From Prochloron sp965198675 (lineage in GTDB: Bacteria; Cyanobacteriota; Cyanobacteriia; Cyanobacteriales; Prochloraceae), in NCBI GenBank assembly GCA_965198675.1, contig OZ240666.1:1984001-2048000 (forward strand): a stretch of DNA of 64,000 bases. Direction: 5' to 3'. Position numbers and translations under genes: made by a program. The notes under the pieces were generated by a model, which saw only the letters and a list, made by a program, of their open reading frames with translations, searched no databases and was not told the DNA's origin. This document shows, piece after piece, positions 32,508 to 41,089 of this stretch; the first letter of the stretch is position 1, and each line of letters opens with the position of its first letter.

Positions 32508-32816
32508 TCACTGGATATGTTTAATCCAAGCTAAAACCGCTGTTTCAAACTCCTCTAACGACACCGTATAAACGGGACTATTGTCATCAACCTCATCTTC
32601 TAACCGTGCGAACGTTGCAGAGAGTGTCAAACAAAATGCATTGCCATTTCGTTCCCATTCCCGTAGCTTCCCTGATCGCACTGCTGCCACTTTCCCCGCC
32701 AATTCCTGCGCCCACACAGGACTGTGCTGGATATCCATAACCAGAAATGCCAGCAGTCGCTGGTGGGCTGGATCTTCGGGGCGGCGATTGGACCAGGAGA
32801 ATTGATTCTCAGTCAT
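32508..32816 (-). CDS. YacL/UPF0231-like protein
   Basis: 102 residues. WERNGNAFCLTLSATFARLE and the closing VSLEEFETAVLAWIKHIQ recall UPF0231 (YacL): a small alpha/beta domain with W-x-R-x-G-x-x-F and acidic linker DEVDDNSP, and no membrane segment. The assignment is tentative because only the second half fits clearly. It stands alone between the DUF4335 gene (convergent) and the EndoU gene. Function is unknown. Confidence 0.55.
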   Translation of the reverse strand: MTENQFSWSNRRPEDPAHQRLLAFLVMDIQHSPVWAQELAGKVAAVRSGKLREWERNGNAFCLTLSATFARLEDEVDDNSPVYTVSLEEFETAVLAWIKHIQ

Positions 32817-33103
32817 TATTGCCGATAGATTTTAGCTAACAAATGTTCACACTTGCTCACCAATGCACTACTGAAATAAGCCAGTTCCGGGGCTATCTCC
32901 CAATGCAGTCACTCTCGCGCAGAGGCGGGACGGCACGGAGAATTAATAAACAGGCGCTTCAAGCGCTCATCCATATCATGTTATTCTCTGCGCCTCTGTG
33001 TCTCTGTGAGCTTCCATTAGAAAGTAACTGCTCTTTGTTCTATTTTGTCAGCTTGGTTATTGCTGTGTTTCCAATATACCTAATTAAAAGCCTTTTGGCA
33101 AAC
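32817..33103. other. Gap with repeat fragments, no gene
   Basis: Contains CTCTGCGCCTCTGTGTCTCT, a variant of the dispersed CTCTGCGCCTCTGCGTGAAA repeat, at about 32990-33009. The open frame 32843-33334 has no ribosome site, runs through the C-run block and is rejected. Confidence 0.6.
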
Positions 33104-33256
33104 CCACCCCCCAACCCCACCCACCCCTACCCACCCACCCCTACCCACCCACCCCTACCCCCTCCCAGGAGGGGAACCAGGAGGGGAACCAGGAGGGGAA
33201 CCTGGGAGGGGGGCGAAGGGGGGGTGGGTGCAAATCAACCACTGTGTGTCAACCTC
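33104..33256. repeat. C-run/G-run hairpin repeat, long copy
   Basis: A CCCACCC-rich left half (CCCACCCCTACCC units) and a GGGGAACCAGGAGGGGAACC right half can fold on each other, ending GGGGGGGTGGGTGCAAATCA and CCACTGTGTGTCAACC. The same block without the extra internal units is at 53066-53168, including the CAAATCAACCACTGTGTGTC tail. The end lies inside the EndoU gene. Confidence 0.85.
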
Positions 33257-33810
33257 AAGGGAAATGCGGTGTTGACTTTCCTATTATTGAGCAATCCGAG
33301 GGCGATGGTAAAAATACTATCATCCATGGCTTGACAATAGCCTAGACCGCTCTCTTGGGGACGGTTGGGGCCACAGCTTGCCCAATTAGGTGCCCCTTCT
33401 AGACAGGACGTGGGATGGTTTGCTGCATAGACAATGGAGTGTACCACTTGACTATAGGTGCAACCGTCGGGGAAGAAGGTGGAAAACTTATCTTTGTGAG
33501 AATGACCGCGATAGCTCCAACGCCCACCATAAATCCCTTGGTTATTTTCCGGCTGGGTGACAGCGACCTGAGCGATAGTTACCGGATTTTTTCCATCGGG
33601 ACGGGAGTGAAATCCCCTTGCCCTTCTATGGCGCCATTCCCCACAGAAAATATGGGGAAGATTTACTGGAGGATTTGAGAAAGACCAGTCAGGCAGGACC
33701 GGGCAGTTCACCTGTGCGTCAGCAGGATGATGAATAACGATGGTTATGGTGAGTGTTGCCAGTACAGATATTAAAAAAGTTGCCAAGTATTTAGGATGCG
33801 GCTTAAACAT
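33235..33810 (-). CDS. Secreted EndoU-type nuclease
   Basis: 191 residues. A signal peptide (YLATFLISVLATLTITIVI...ADAQ) is followed by NLPHIFCGE, GFHSRPDGKNP, GRWSYRGHSHKDKFSTFFPD and a C-terminal TAFPLR. HIFCGE and GFHSRP with the K-x-STFFP segment are hallmarks of the bacterial EndoU domain. Two His and a Lys form the expected RNA-cleaving site. Bacterial EndoU domains are usually toxins of contact-dependent or secreted systems, but cyanobacteria also carry stand-alone secreted forms. No immunity gene is recognised. The last codons run into the C-run repeat tail (THSG), so the C-terminus was probably replaced. Confidence 0.75.
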   Translation of the reverse strand: MFKPHPKYLATFLISVLATLTITIVIHHPADAQVNCPVLPDWSFSNPPVNLPHIFCGEWRHRRARGFHSRPDGKNPVTIAQVAVTQPENNQGIYGGRWSYRGHSHKDKFSTFFPDGCTYSQVVHSIVYAANHPTSCLEGAPNWASCGPNRPQESGLGYCQAMDDSIFTIALGLLNNRKVNTAFPLRLTHSG

Positions 33811-34009
33811 GAAAGAGTTAGATTAGTTGACTGTTTATTTAGTCTACACTAAATTCTAGCGATCGTCAAAACAGTTAACAAAAATTTATGGGAGATAATA
33901 ATTCCATGCACGCCTTGTAAAACATCGCTTTTACCTATACCTCACCAGACTAACCCACTTTTGTAAGAATGTGCTATTATGGAAATGAGTTGAATTTAGA
34001 GGGACAAAT

Positions 34010-34279
34010 ATGTCAAACGTGATGGCTCAAACTCAAGCGGCTAAAGAAGGCTTTAAAGCGACCAACAGGATGGTTCAAGCGGCTGAAGAAGACTTTAAAG
34101 CGGCCAAGGTAGGAGCTGCTCAGACTCCCGAAGAAGCAGAAATAGAGGAAATTTTCGTCCAGCTTCGGTGTGCAGATGCTAGAATCGAGAAGGATCAAGC
34201 CGAGATCCAAAGACTCAAAAAGGAGAACAAAGCTCTTTTAGCTGATTTACAGGCAGTGTTGAGGGGCTTATGTGGCTAA
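34010..34279 (+). CDS. Small coiled-coil protein, first of a pair
   Basis: 89 residues with GAGGGAC before the ATG. Alanine-rich start with two related units (AAKEGFKATNRMVQAAEEDF), then DARIEKDQAEIQRLKKENKA, a coiled coil. No signal peptide or membrane segment. It overlaps the next gene by ten bases, so the two are translated together. I recognise no family. The pair has the size and order of a toxin-antitoxin or an accessory module, but no catalytic motif is visible. Confidence 0.6.
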   Translation: MSNVMAQTQAAKEGFKATNRMVQAAEEDFKAAKVGAAQTPEEAEIEEIFVQLRCADARIEKDQAEIQRLKKENKALLADLQAVLRGLCG

Positions 34280-34542
34280 AGCTAGTTGAGTTTGGGAAAC
34301 AGCTCTTTAATCTTAAGAGTCAAACCGAGCAAAATACATCGGATATCAAGGATTTGCAGCAAAAGGTTCAAGAGTTAACCGTAGTTGTCAGGAAGTTAAC
34401 ACAAACTATTCAACGGGATCGGGAAAACAGGATCCATGAGGTAGAAAAACTACAACTTCGTCTAGAAAATGCTCTCCTCAAAGTGGAACGACGTTTTCTC
34501 CTAGGGAGCCAAAATGCCCAGCAGCAAGATGAGGAAGTCTAA
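34270..34542 (+). CDS. Small coiled-coil protein, second of a pair
   Basis: 90 residues starting inside the stop region of the previous gene. WLKLVEFGKQLFNLKSQTEQ, NTSDIKDLQQKVQELTVVVR and KLTQTIQRDRENRIHEVEKL form one long amphipathic coiled coil, followed by RRFLLGSQ. No cysteine or motif. Similar small DUF-type coiled coils occur across cyanobacteria, often with membrane or stress genes. The tight overlap (10 bases) with the first protein suggests a heteromeric complex. Confidence 0.6.
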   Translation: MWLKLVEFGKQLFNLKSQTEQNTSDIKDLQQKVQELTVVVRKLTQTIQRDRENRIHEVEKLQLRLENALLKVERRFLLGSQNAQQQDEEV

Positions 34543-34580
34543 TTTATTTTGGGGGCGATCCCGTCCTTCCCGAGCTGATA

Positions 34581-34622
34581 ACTGCCTGACTGCCCCGGTT
34601 GGCATGAGCAGGACTGGTAACT
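34581..34622. repeat. 42-bp repeat, copy 2
   Basis: Identical to 32352-32393 over 42 bases, followed by GCTAACTGCTATAAC. It overlaps no gene, but its junction GCAGTTAGCAGT forms the stop of the DnaJ gene read from the right. Confidence 0.85.
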
Positions 34623-34623
34623 G

Positions 34624-35211
34624 CTAACTGCTATAACTCATTCTCTCAATTCGTTGCAAATTTCGCTCCACTTCCGCAGCAAGGGAACGGTTGTGAGGAT
34701 CTGTTGTTATTGCTTTTCTTAAGTATATTTTCGCCTTGTGGAATTGTTTGGTTTGCATTAGCTCTCTGGAGCGCAACTGATAGGCGATCGCCAGCCACTG
34801 ACGTACCTCTGGATCTTCCGGACACCTTTGGGCTAAACCTTCCAATAGGACGATACCACGAGCAAATCTTCGTTCTTTGAGTAACTGCTGTAATTGCTTA
34901 TAAGCATCCCACTTCAGCTTTTGCTCGTAGGGGTAGCTCGGGGGAGACTTGACCTCTGGATCTGCGGTGACCTTGGTAACCTTGCGGACATTGGGTAGAT
35001 CTGACAACTGGGTTTTTTCAGTTCGCTCCAAGACACCCATTAGGAATTTATAAGCATCTGTCACGTGAATGAAGTGAGCTGCTGCAACAGGGTTTCCCCC
35101 ATTGGTATCGGGATGATAAAGTCTTGCTAGACGGCGATAGGAGGTTTTGACATCCTCTAGTTTAGCTCCAGAGTGTAAACCCAACGAGTTATAGCAATTA
35201 ACCAGATCCAT
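34624..35211 (-). CDS. DnaJ-domain protein with TPR-like C-terminus
   Basis: 195 residues. Residues 5-60 form a J domain (CYNSLGLHSGAKLEDVKTSY, then RLYHPDTNGG) with the HPD motif at 33-35, so it can stimulate an Hsp70. The C-terminal half (EQKLKWDAYKQLQQLLKERR, GIVLLEGLAQRCPEDPEVRQ, AIAYQLRSRELMQTKQFHKA) has a helical TPR-like repeat for partner binding. No zinc fingers or GF region. The final MSYSS and TAG stop come from a TATAGCAGTTAG repeat boundary. It may act as a cytosolic co-chaperone. There is no Hsp70 gene nearby. Confidence 0.85.
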   Translation of the reverse strand: MDLVNCYNSLGLHSGAKLEDVKTSYRRLARLYHPDTNGGNPVAAAHFIHVTDAYKFLMGVLERTEKTQLSDLPNVRKVTKVTADPEVKSPPSYPYEQKLKWDAYKQLQQLLKERRFARGIVLLEGLAQRCPEDPEVRQWLAIAYQLRSRELMQTKQFHKAKIYLRKAITTDPHNRSLAAEVERNLQRIERMSYSS

Positions 35212-35520
35212 TCTAAGTATGGTGTGATAGGAACTTAATCAATATAAGGGAAGAGTGGTAAGCTATGCAACATTAGACCTCAAAGCTAAAACACAATTTT
35301 GATAAATTACACATCGTTGACAACTCTTTATATACGCTTGGGAAGAAGCTCGCAGAGCCGGACTAGGCGCAGAGATATGACTGATCCAACTGCGGCTTAA
35401 CGCTTGTTTATTAATCCGGAGTGCCTCCTGGAGATTGAGCCTCTGGCTACATTGGAGCCATCCTGTGTAGTTAAGTCCGGTCGCCTACCCCGATTCTCCG
35501 TCGATTTATCGCGGGGAGTG
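35212..35520. other. Gap with no gene seen
   Basis: About 310 bases. The part 35465-35515 has CCCCGATTCTCCGTCGATTT and ATCGCGGGG, related to the hairpin at 5249-5269. AT-rich around 35230-35340, possibly promoter of the DnaJ gene. Confidence 0.5.
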
Positions 35521-36256
35521 TCAAGCGTTAGCTTTGCGACCCTCGATAATCATCTGGCGACGCTGTTTTACGATGGTGGGGATGTAGCTATTTTTATGGG
35601 CCTGATCCTTGAATCCAAGGCGCTCGTAAACCATGCCACCCCCGGCATTGATTAATGGCGGGGGGAATCACTTCCCCTTCACGGGTGCGCTCATCATCTT
35701 GGGCAAAGTAGAAAAATTGAAATTTGTCAGTAATGTCGGGGGGAAACACCTGCCGTAAGGATACTTCTGCATGGTAATACATCACGGGGGCAGCAATAAA
35801 AATGTGCTTAGGCTGGACAGTTTGGATCAGATTTTGCAGGTTGGTTCTGACCACACAGCCCCCGGAAATGATGGACTTGACAATTATGAGAGTGTCTACC
35901 TGTTCTGTGGGTTCCCGATATCGCTTCAGAATTGGGGCAACGGCCAGTGAACTGAGACCAAACAATGAAGTGCGCTCATTCCAGAAACAGGAAAAACCCA
36001 AGGAAGATACGTGGATTTCGAGCGCTTTGAGAACACCCAGAGCCAGGAAATCGGCATCCTCTACAGTTGCTACCAGATGGACATTTTTGGATCCTTGTCC
36101 TTGGCTGTTAATGGCATCAACCATTGCATGACCAAGATGTTGACCCAACTGAGTCAAAGCTTGTTGATATGCTTGATGGGGGGTAGATTTGTCGGCGATC
36201 ACCTCCAGCAAACGTCTCCCATCATCATTAGCCAGGGTGGAGTATTGGCGCGTCAT
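35521..36256 (-). pseudogene. Uracil-phosphoribosyltransferase-like protein, frameshifted by a hairpin insertion
   Basis: The upstream frame (MTRQYSTLANDDGRR...) reaches EGEVIPP and then reads AINQCRGWHG, closing at 35594. Downstream in the next frame is GGMVYERLGFKDQAHK, NSYIPTIVKQRRQMI and EGRKANA, stopping at 35521. Joining the two at the hairpin (35639-35664) gives a continuous conserved C-terminus. The insertion length must be 1 modulo 3, so it shifts frame. Internal motifs (VDTLIIVKSIISGGCVVRT and HIFIAAPVMYYHAE) show a phosphoribosyltransferase-like fold, but PRPP-binding residues are weak. Activity, if any, would require the short form ending at 35594. Confidence 0.75.
35639..35664. 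repeat. 26-bp GATT-loop hairpin, copy 3
   Basis: Arms CCCCCGGCATT and AATGGCGGGGG around GATT, with the same single mismatch position as copy 1. It lies exactly where the frame of the phosphoribosyltransferase-like gene breaks. Confidence 0.8.
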
Positions 36257-36282
36257 AGCAGAGTCTCCAATTCCTCAAAGGT

Positions 36283-36612
36283 TTAGGGCTTTTGTTGTTT
36301 GCTCCGCTTGAAATTTATCCATTTCTGATAATTTATCAGAGTTACAGGGATGGTGTCTCTCCATTCCCGAACATTCATCAGAGTTACAGGGATGGTGTCT
36401 TTCCATTCCCGAAAATTCATCAGAGTTACAGGGATGGTGTTTATGTTAAAGGGAAGGTATAATTTGATTGCTAATTCCTTAACATCACCATAACTACTTT
36501 TACAAGAAGATTCCCCAATAGGAAAGCAGATGTAAATGACATCTGAATTCGGCAAAAACTTGCAGTACTTGGTTAGTATATTACTTTGGTTTAGGTAGTC
36601 TTTCTTAAGCAC
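36283..36612 (-). CDS. Hypothetical protein with three 14-residue repeats
   Basis: 109 residues, no recognised family. The C-terminal part has three 42-bp units (starting near 36337, 36379 and 36421), coding IPVTLMNVREWRDT with small changes. The first 60 residues (CKFLPNSDVIYICFPIGES) look like a compact alpha/beta fragment. It could be the end of a larger gene or a chance frame, and no ribosome site is clear. Position is between the phosphoribosyltransferase-like gene and a 102-bp element. Confidence 0.3.
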   Translation of the reverse strand: MLKKDYLNQSNILTKYCKFLPNSDVIYICFPIGESSCKSSYGDVKELAIKLYLPFNINTIPVTLMNFREWKDTIPVTLMNVREWRDTIPVTLINYQKWINFKRSKQQKP

Positions 36613-36761
36613 TCTAAAGGCATCTTATACTTTTTCTTTAGCCATGATATGTCCTACTCAATCTCAATAACAAGTGGTGAATGCCCTGAGAAGGGCATAT
36701 AGTTCACCTTTAGTTTACCATAGCATATGGACCAGGGCGTCGTCATACATCTCACGCCAAA

Positions 36762-36863
36762 ACGCGCGCCCACCGAGTAGGCGTAAAGGGACACAATTAC
36801 ACTCCGGTTGCGGTATAGCACCGTCTCCTTCCCATTCTTTGCGTACTTTGTGTCTTTGCGTGA
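36762..36863. mobile_element. 102-bp non-autonomous element, copy B
   Basis: Begins ACGCGCGCC, contains GGACACAATTACACTCCGGT and TGCGGTATAGCACCGTCTCC, ends TCTTTGCGTGA. CCAAA lies on both sides (36757-36761 and 36864-36868). The same element at 58622-58723 is also 102 bp and is flanked by CAAAC. The right arm TTTGCGTGA and the left arm of copy A form imperfect inverted ends (CGCAAAG/CTTTGCG). Confidence 0.75.
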
Positions 36864-36911
36864 CCAAATTAAAGATTATGGCGTGAGCCTTCTGCCGACA
36901 TCAGGGTAAAA

Positions 36912-36983
36912 AGCGGGTAATGGGACTCGAACCCACGACATTCAGCTTGGGAAGCTGATGTTCTACCACTGAACTACACCCGC
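36912..36983 (-). tRNA. tRNA-Gly (CCC)
   Basis: 72 nt. Acceptor GCGGGTG pairs with TACCCGC through one G-T, the D arm is GTTCAGTGGTAGAAC, the anticodon arm TCAGC-TTCCCAA-GCTGA gives anticodon CCC, and the T arm is GTGGGTTCGAGTCCCAT. CCA is not encoded. It reads GGG codons. Located between a 102-bp element and ppsA, with no other RNA gene near. Confidence 0.95.
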
Positions 36984-37052
36984 TTATTCAACTCCCTCAC
37001 AATCCTAACATATAGTTACCAAAAAAACCAACCATTCGTCAAAATTTTTCTC

Positions 37053-39581
37053 CTAACCGTCGTCCTTTGACCGAAAACCTTCCATCTTGGCGATATCCAG
37101 CATCGTCTTCATCACCGAGTCAGGGTTCAAACTAATCGAATCAATTCCCAGTTCCACCAGAAAGCGGGCAAATTCGGGATAATCGCTCGGTCCCTGACCG
37201 CAAATCCCGATTTTGCGGCCATTTTTCTTCACTTTCTCGATCGCCATACGCACCATATCCTTTACCGCTTGGTTCCGCTCGTCAAAGATGGCCGCTACCA
37301 ATGCCGAGTCCCGATCCAGACCCAAAGTTAGCTGGGTTAGGTCGTTGGAACCAATCGAGAACCCGTCAAACACCTTACTGAACTCGTCAGCCAAAATTAC
37401 GTTGCTGGGAATCTCGCACATGACATAAACCTGGAGACCATTTTCGCCGCGCTTCAAGCCTTGTTTTGCCATCACCAACTGTACCTTGCGACCTTCATCG
37501 GGAGTGCGGCAGAAAGGAATCATCGGGATAACGTTGGTTAAACCCATTTCGTCCCGCACCCGCTTGAGAGCTTTGCACTCCAGACCGAAAGCTGCGGTAT
37601 ACTGGGGGTCGTAGTAGCGAGAAGCACCGCGCCAGCCCAGCATGGGGTTTTCTTCCTTCGGCTCAAACTGTTTGCCCCCCAGGAGGTTAGCGTATTCGTT
37701 GCTCTTGAAATCGGACATCCGCACCACTACTGGGTTGGGATAAAACGCAGCTGCAATGGTGCCAATCCCTTGTGCCAGTTTGTCTACGAAAAAGTCTGGC
37801 TTGTGGGCATACATGGCAGTTAGCTTGGCAATTTCCTGCTTCACCGATTCATCTTCGAGTTCGTCGAAGTGAATCAGCGCCAAGGGATGAGTCTTAATGT
37901 GGTTGGCGATGATGAACTCAAAGCGAGCCAAACCCACACCGTCGCAGGGAATGGAAGCCAGACTGAAAGCTTCCTCTGGGTTGCCTACATTCATCATAAT
38001 CTTGGTCTTGGTGCGGGGCAAGTTGTCTATTTTTGTTTCTTGCACCTCAAAGGGCAGTAGACCTTCATAAACCCGTCCCTCTTCCCCTTCCGCACAGGAG
38101 ACGGTGATTTCTTGACCCGTTTTCATGTGTTCGGTGGCACTGCTGCAACCGACGATGGCAGGGATGCCCATTTCCCGCGCAATAATTGCCGCGTGGCAGG
38201 TACGTCCCCCTTGGTTAGTGACTATCGCCCGGGATTTCTTCATGATCGGCTCCCAATCAGGGTCAGTCTTATTTGTCACCAAAACTTCCCCTGGTTGAAA
38301 CTCCGATATCTTGTGAACGTCCAGAATAACCCGCGCCTTACCTTGCCCTATGGTTTCTCCTACTGCCCTTCCTTTTGCCACTACTTTGCTGCTACCATTC
38401 AGCTTGTAGCTGCGGATGATATTGCCAGCTTTCTGAGATTGTACCGTTTCCGGGCGGGCTTGAACTATGAACAGTTCCCCAGTGATACCATCTTTCGCCC
38501 ATTCGATGTCCATGGGGGTATATTTGCCCCGCACCTGAGAATAATGTTCTTCAATGATACAAGCCCACTGAGCGAGTTTGATAATCTCGTCGTCCATGAG
38601 GCAGTATTTACCCCGGTCCGGTTCTGGAACAGGCTGGTTTTTTGTCAATTTGGAACCGCCCACATCGTAGATCATCTTGATTTCTTTGCTGCCCAGGCGT
38701 TTTTCCAAGATTGGGCGTTTCCCTTGTTTGAGGGTGGGTTTGAAGACAAAATATTCGTCCGGGTTAACCGCCCCTTGCACCACGTTTTCCCCCAAACCGT
38801 AGGCAGCGGTAATTAATGCCACATTTTTCAAGCCAGTTTCGGTGTCGATAGAGAACATGACCCCGGAAGTTGCCAAGTCAGAGCGCACCATTTTTTGCAC
38901 CCCCACGGAAAGAGCAACGCTAAACTCGTCAAAATCAGGATGGGTTTCGGCGTATTGGTGACGATAAGAAATAGCGCGATCTGTAAACAAAGAGGCGAAG
39001 CATTTGTGGCAAGCTTCTACAACACCTTGAACCCCTTGGACGTTGAGATAGGTTTCCTGCTGACCTGCAAAACTGGCATCTGGCAAGTCTTCAGCAGTAG
39101 CAGAAGAGCGAACTGCTACATCAAGAGCGCTGCTTAATTTTTGACACTCTTGTTCGTCTTCCGGCTCCAACCAGGAGCAAACCTCTGAATTAGCGCCATA
39201 GCGATCGCACAACTTCAGGTAAGCGGACGCGATCGCGTCTGTGAGTTCTGGAGGAAACGGCGTATTCATTACCATTGCCCGAGCCTGCTTGCCCCGCAAC
39301 CGCAAGTTGTTCACGTCACTTGGGTCTAGATCGGAAAATAACTTGCGCAGCTTGGCTTCTAAACCAGCTTTTTCTATAAAGTACCGATAGCCATAAGCGG
39401 TGGTAGCAAACCCCGCTGGCACGTTTACTCCGTTAGAAGTCAACTGTTGGATCATTTCACCTAGGGAAGAGTTTTTGCCCCCCACCAGGGCGATGTCTTC
39501 CAACCTCAATTCTTCAAAGAAGATGACAAAGGCTGTCTGTTTGGAGATTTGTTTTCTTGTATCAGTAGCTGTTGCAATCAT
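37053..39581 (-). CDS. ppsA: Phosphoenolpyruvate synthase
   Basis: 842 residues. Converts pyruvate, ATP and water to PEP, AMP and phosphate. The ATP-grasp part starts LVGGKNSSLGEMI and has VAVRSSATAEDLPDASFAGQ. The phosphohistidine domain is GGRTCHAAIIARE, with catalytic His463. The PEP/pyruvate domain has GWRGASRYY, SIGSNDLTQ and GICGQGPSDYPEF. Compared with E. coli-type proteins there are about 20 extra residues (SEVCSWLEPEDEQECQK) between YGAN and DVAVRSSA, a possible local insertion. The start ATG at 39581 follows an AAAGTAATG context. It is divergent from nothing nearby, and the tRNA lies downstream. Confidence 0.95.
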   Translation of the reverse strand: MIATATDTRKQISKQTAFVIFFEELRLEDIALVGGKNSSLGEMIQQLTSNGVNVPAGFATTAYGYRYFIEKAGLEAKLRKLFSDLDPSDVNNLRLRGKQARAMVMNTPFPPELTDAIASAYLKLCDRYGANSEVCSWLEPEDEQECQKLSSALDVAVRSSATAEDLPDASFAGQQETYLNVQGVQGVVEACHKCFASLFTDRAISYRHQYAETHPDFDEFSVALSVGVQKMVRSDLATSGVMFSIDTETGLKNVALITAAYGLGENVVQGAVNPDEYFVFKPTLKQGKRPILEKRLGSKEIKMIYDVGGSKLTKNQPVPEPDRGKYCLMDDEIIKLAQWACIIEEHYSQVRGKYTPMDIEWAKDGITGELFIVQARPETVQSQKAGNIIRSYKLNGSSKVVAKGRAVGETIGQGKARVILDVHKISEFQPGEVLVTNKTDPDWEPIMKKSRAIVTNQGGRTCHAAIIAREMGIPAIVGCSSATEHMKTGQEITVSCAEGEEGRVYEGLLPFEVQETKIDNLPRTKTKIMMNVGNPEEAFSLASIPCDGVGLARFEFIIANHIKTHPLALIHFDELEDESVKQEIAKLTAMYAHKPDFFVDKLAQGIGTIAAAFYPNPVVVRMSDFKSNEYANLLGGKQFEPKEENPMLGWRGASRYYDPQYTAAFGLECKALKRVRDEMGLTNVIPMIPFCRTPDEGRKVQLVMAKQGLKRGENGLQVYVMCEIPSNVILADEFSKVFDGFSIGSNDLTQLTLGLDRDSALVAAIFDERNQAVKDMVRMAIEKVKKNGRKIGICGQGPSDYPEFARFLVELGIDSISLNPDSVMKTMLDIAKMEGFRSKDDG

Positions 39582-39742
39582 TACTTTTCCCCCAATACTG
39601 ATTTTGACGGTAGTCAGTCTTGCACCTAATACAATTCTCTACTCGGAAAGACAACCATGGGAACCAGTTATTAATATAATTTAATATTTATTCATAATTG
39701 TTTGCTGGAAATTTATTCTGGAAATTGCTACTAATGCTCCCC

Positions 39743-40906
39743 TCAAAGAGAACTAATAAACTTTTCTAATCGAGTCATTCCCTTCTCAATAGTCGTCATA
39801 TCCGTAGCATAAGAGAGACGAATACATTCATCTACACCAAAAGCAATACCAGGAATCGTCGCAACTTGGTAAGATTTCAGTAAAGTTTTGCAAAATTCTT
39901 GAGACTTTAAACCAGTAGCACTAATATCTACAAAAAGATAAAAAGCACCGTAAGGTTTTGCGCAGCTAACTTTAGGTATTGCGTCGATACCAGAAAGCAT
40001 GACTTGACGGCGATCGCCAAAAGCTTGCAGCATTTCTTGGATACAGTCTTGACTGCTTTCCAGAGCAGCGATCGCCCCGTATTGAGCAAAAGTACAAACA
40101 TTAGAAGTGCTGTGACTCTGGATCTTAGTTATCCCTTTAATCAGTTCCACCGCACCTGCAAGATAACCGATACGCCAACCTGTCATCGAATAACTTTTAG
40201 CAAAACCATTGCTAAGAATAGTACGCTGAAATATTTCCTTATTTAAAGAACCAATACTGACATGTTCAGCACCGTCGTAGAGAATATTTTCATAAATCTC
40301 ATCTGTAACTACCAATAAATCAAATTCAACAATTACCTCTGCTATTGCGCGTATTTCATCTAAAGTATAGACTGCTCCAGTAGGATTAGAGGGAGAATTG
40401 AAGACAAACAGTTTGGTTTTGGGGGTAATTGAGCTTCTCAGTTCCTCTGAGGTTATTTTATACTGATTAGTAGCTTTAGTCTTGACAATTACTTCTTTCC
40501 CTCCTGCTAACTTTACCATTTCTGGATAACTTACCCAGTAGGGAGCGGGAATAATTACTTCATCTCCCGGCTCTATTAATGCCAGCATTAGGTTAAAAAG
40601 GGAATGCTTACCACCGTTGGTGACAATGACGTTCTCAGCACTGTAGTCCAGGTGGTTTTTGGTCTTAGCTCTGCGGGCGATCGCTTCTCTCAGCTCCAAT
40701 TCTCCCGGTACATCACCATATTTAGTCTTCCCGTCATCTAGTGCTCTTTTTGCTGCTGCTGTAATATGGGCGGGAGTGTCGAAATCCGGTTCCCCCGCGC
40801 TCAAACTACAGACATCGATGCCTTCTGCTTTCATTGCCTTAGCCTGGGCGGAGATTGCCAACGTCGGAGAAGGGGTTACTCGACCGACTCGTGCTGCCAG
40901 TTTCAT
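39743..40906 (-). CDS. aspC: Aspartate aminotransferase family (AspC-type)
   Basis: 387 residues, fold-type I PLP enzyme of the class Ib aspartate aminotransferases. SLSAGEPDFDTPAHI, TNGGKHSLFNL, FNSPSNPTGAVY, DEIYENILYDG and SNGFAKSYSMTGWRIGYLAG are the family blocks, with PLP Lys237. The last Arg in the RLSYATDM segment binds the substrate carboxylate. It interconverts aspartate and 2-oxoglutarate. The usual Ib target may include prephenate in related enzymes. It stands alone between ppsA and ssb. Confidence 0.93.
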   Translation of the reverse strand: MKLAARVGRVTPSPTLAISAQAKAMKAEGIDVCSLSAGEPDFDTPAHITAAAKRALDDGKTKYGDVPGELELREAIARRAKTKNHLDYSAENVIVTNGGKHSLFNLMLALIEPGDEVIIPAPYWVSYPEMVKLAGGKEVIVKTKATNQYKITSEELRSSITPKTKLFVFNSPSNPTGAVYTLDEIRAIAEVIVEFDLLVVTDEIYENILYDGAEHVSIGSLNKEIFQRTILSNGFAKSYSMTGWRIGYLAGAVELIKGITKIQSHSTSNVCTFAQYGAIAALESSQDCIQEMLQAFGDRRQVMLSGIDAIPKVSCAKPYGAFYLFVDISATGLKSQEFCKTLLKSYQVATIPGIAFGVDECIRLSYATDMTTIEKGMTRLEKFISSL

Positions 40907-40997
40907 TAATGTAAAACTCTATTATATCAAATCAGGTAAATCAAATTTAATACAGTAGGGTGTGTTAGCGCAACAAAATAGTTGGGTTTTGTTTCCC

Positions 40998-41062
40998 AAT
41001 TGCGAAGCAAAGCGCAAGCAAAGCGCAAGCAACCGCCCTTGGCGTCCCGCCAAAGGCGTCCC
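40998..41062. repeat. GCGAAGCAAAGCGCAAGCAA / CCCTTGGCGTCCC repeat
   Basis: Tandem AAGCGCAAGCA units followed by GCCCTTGGCGTCCCGCC and AAAGGCGTCCCC. Related to 20604-20682 and 388-402. It lies 28 bases after the ssb stop. Confidence 0.75.
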
Positions 41063-41089
41063 CAACAAATCTATTTTCGGTATCTTACG

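Noticed and set aside
32843..33334. Open frame of 163 codons through the C-run block
   Set aside because: The middle is Pro/Thr low complexity from the repeat, the N-terminus has no signal or ribosome site, and it overlaps EndoU on the other strand.
37213..39137. Several plus-strand frames inside ppsA
   Set aside because: Shadows of ppsA with no independent motifs.
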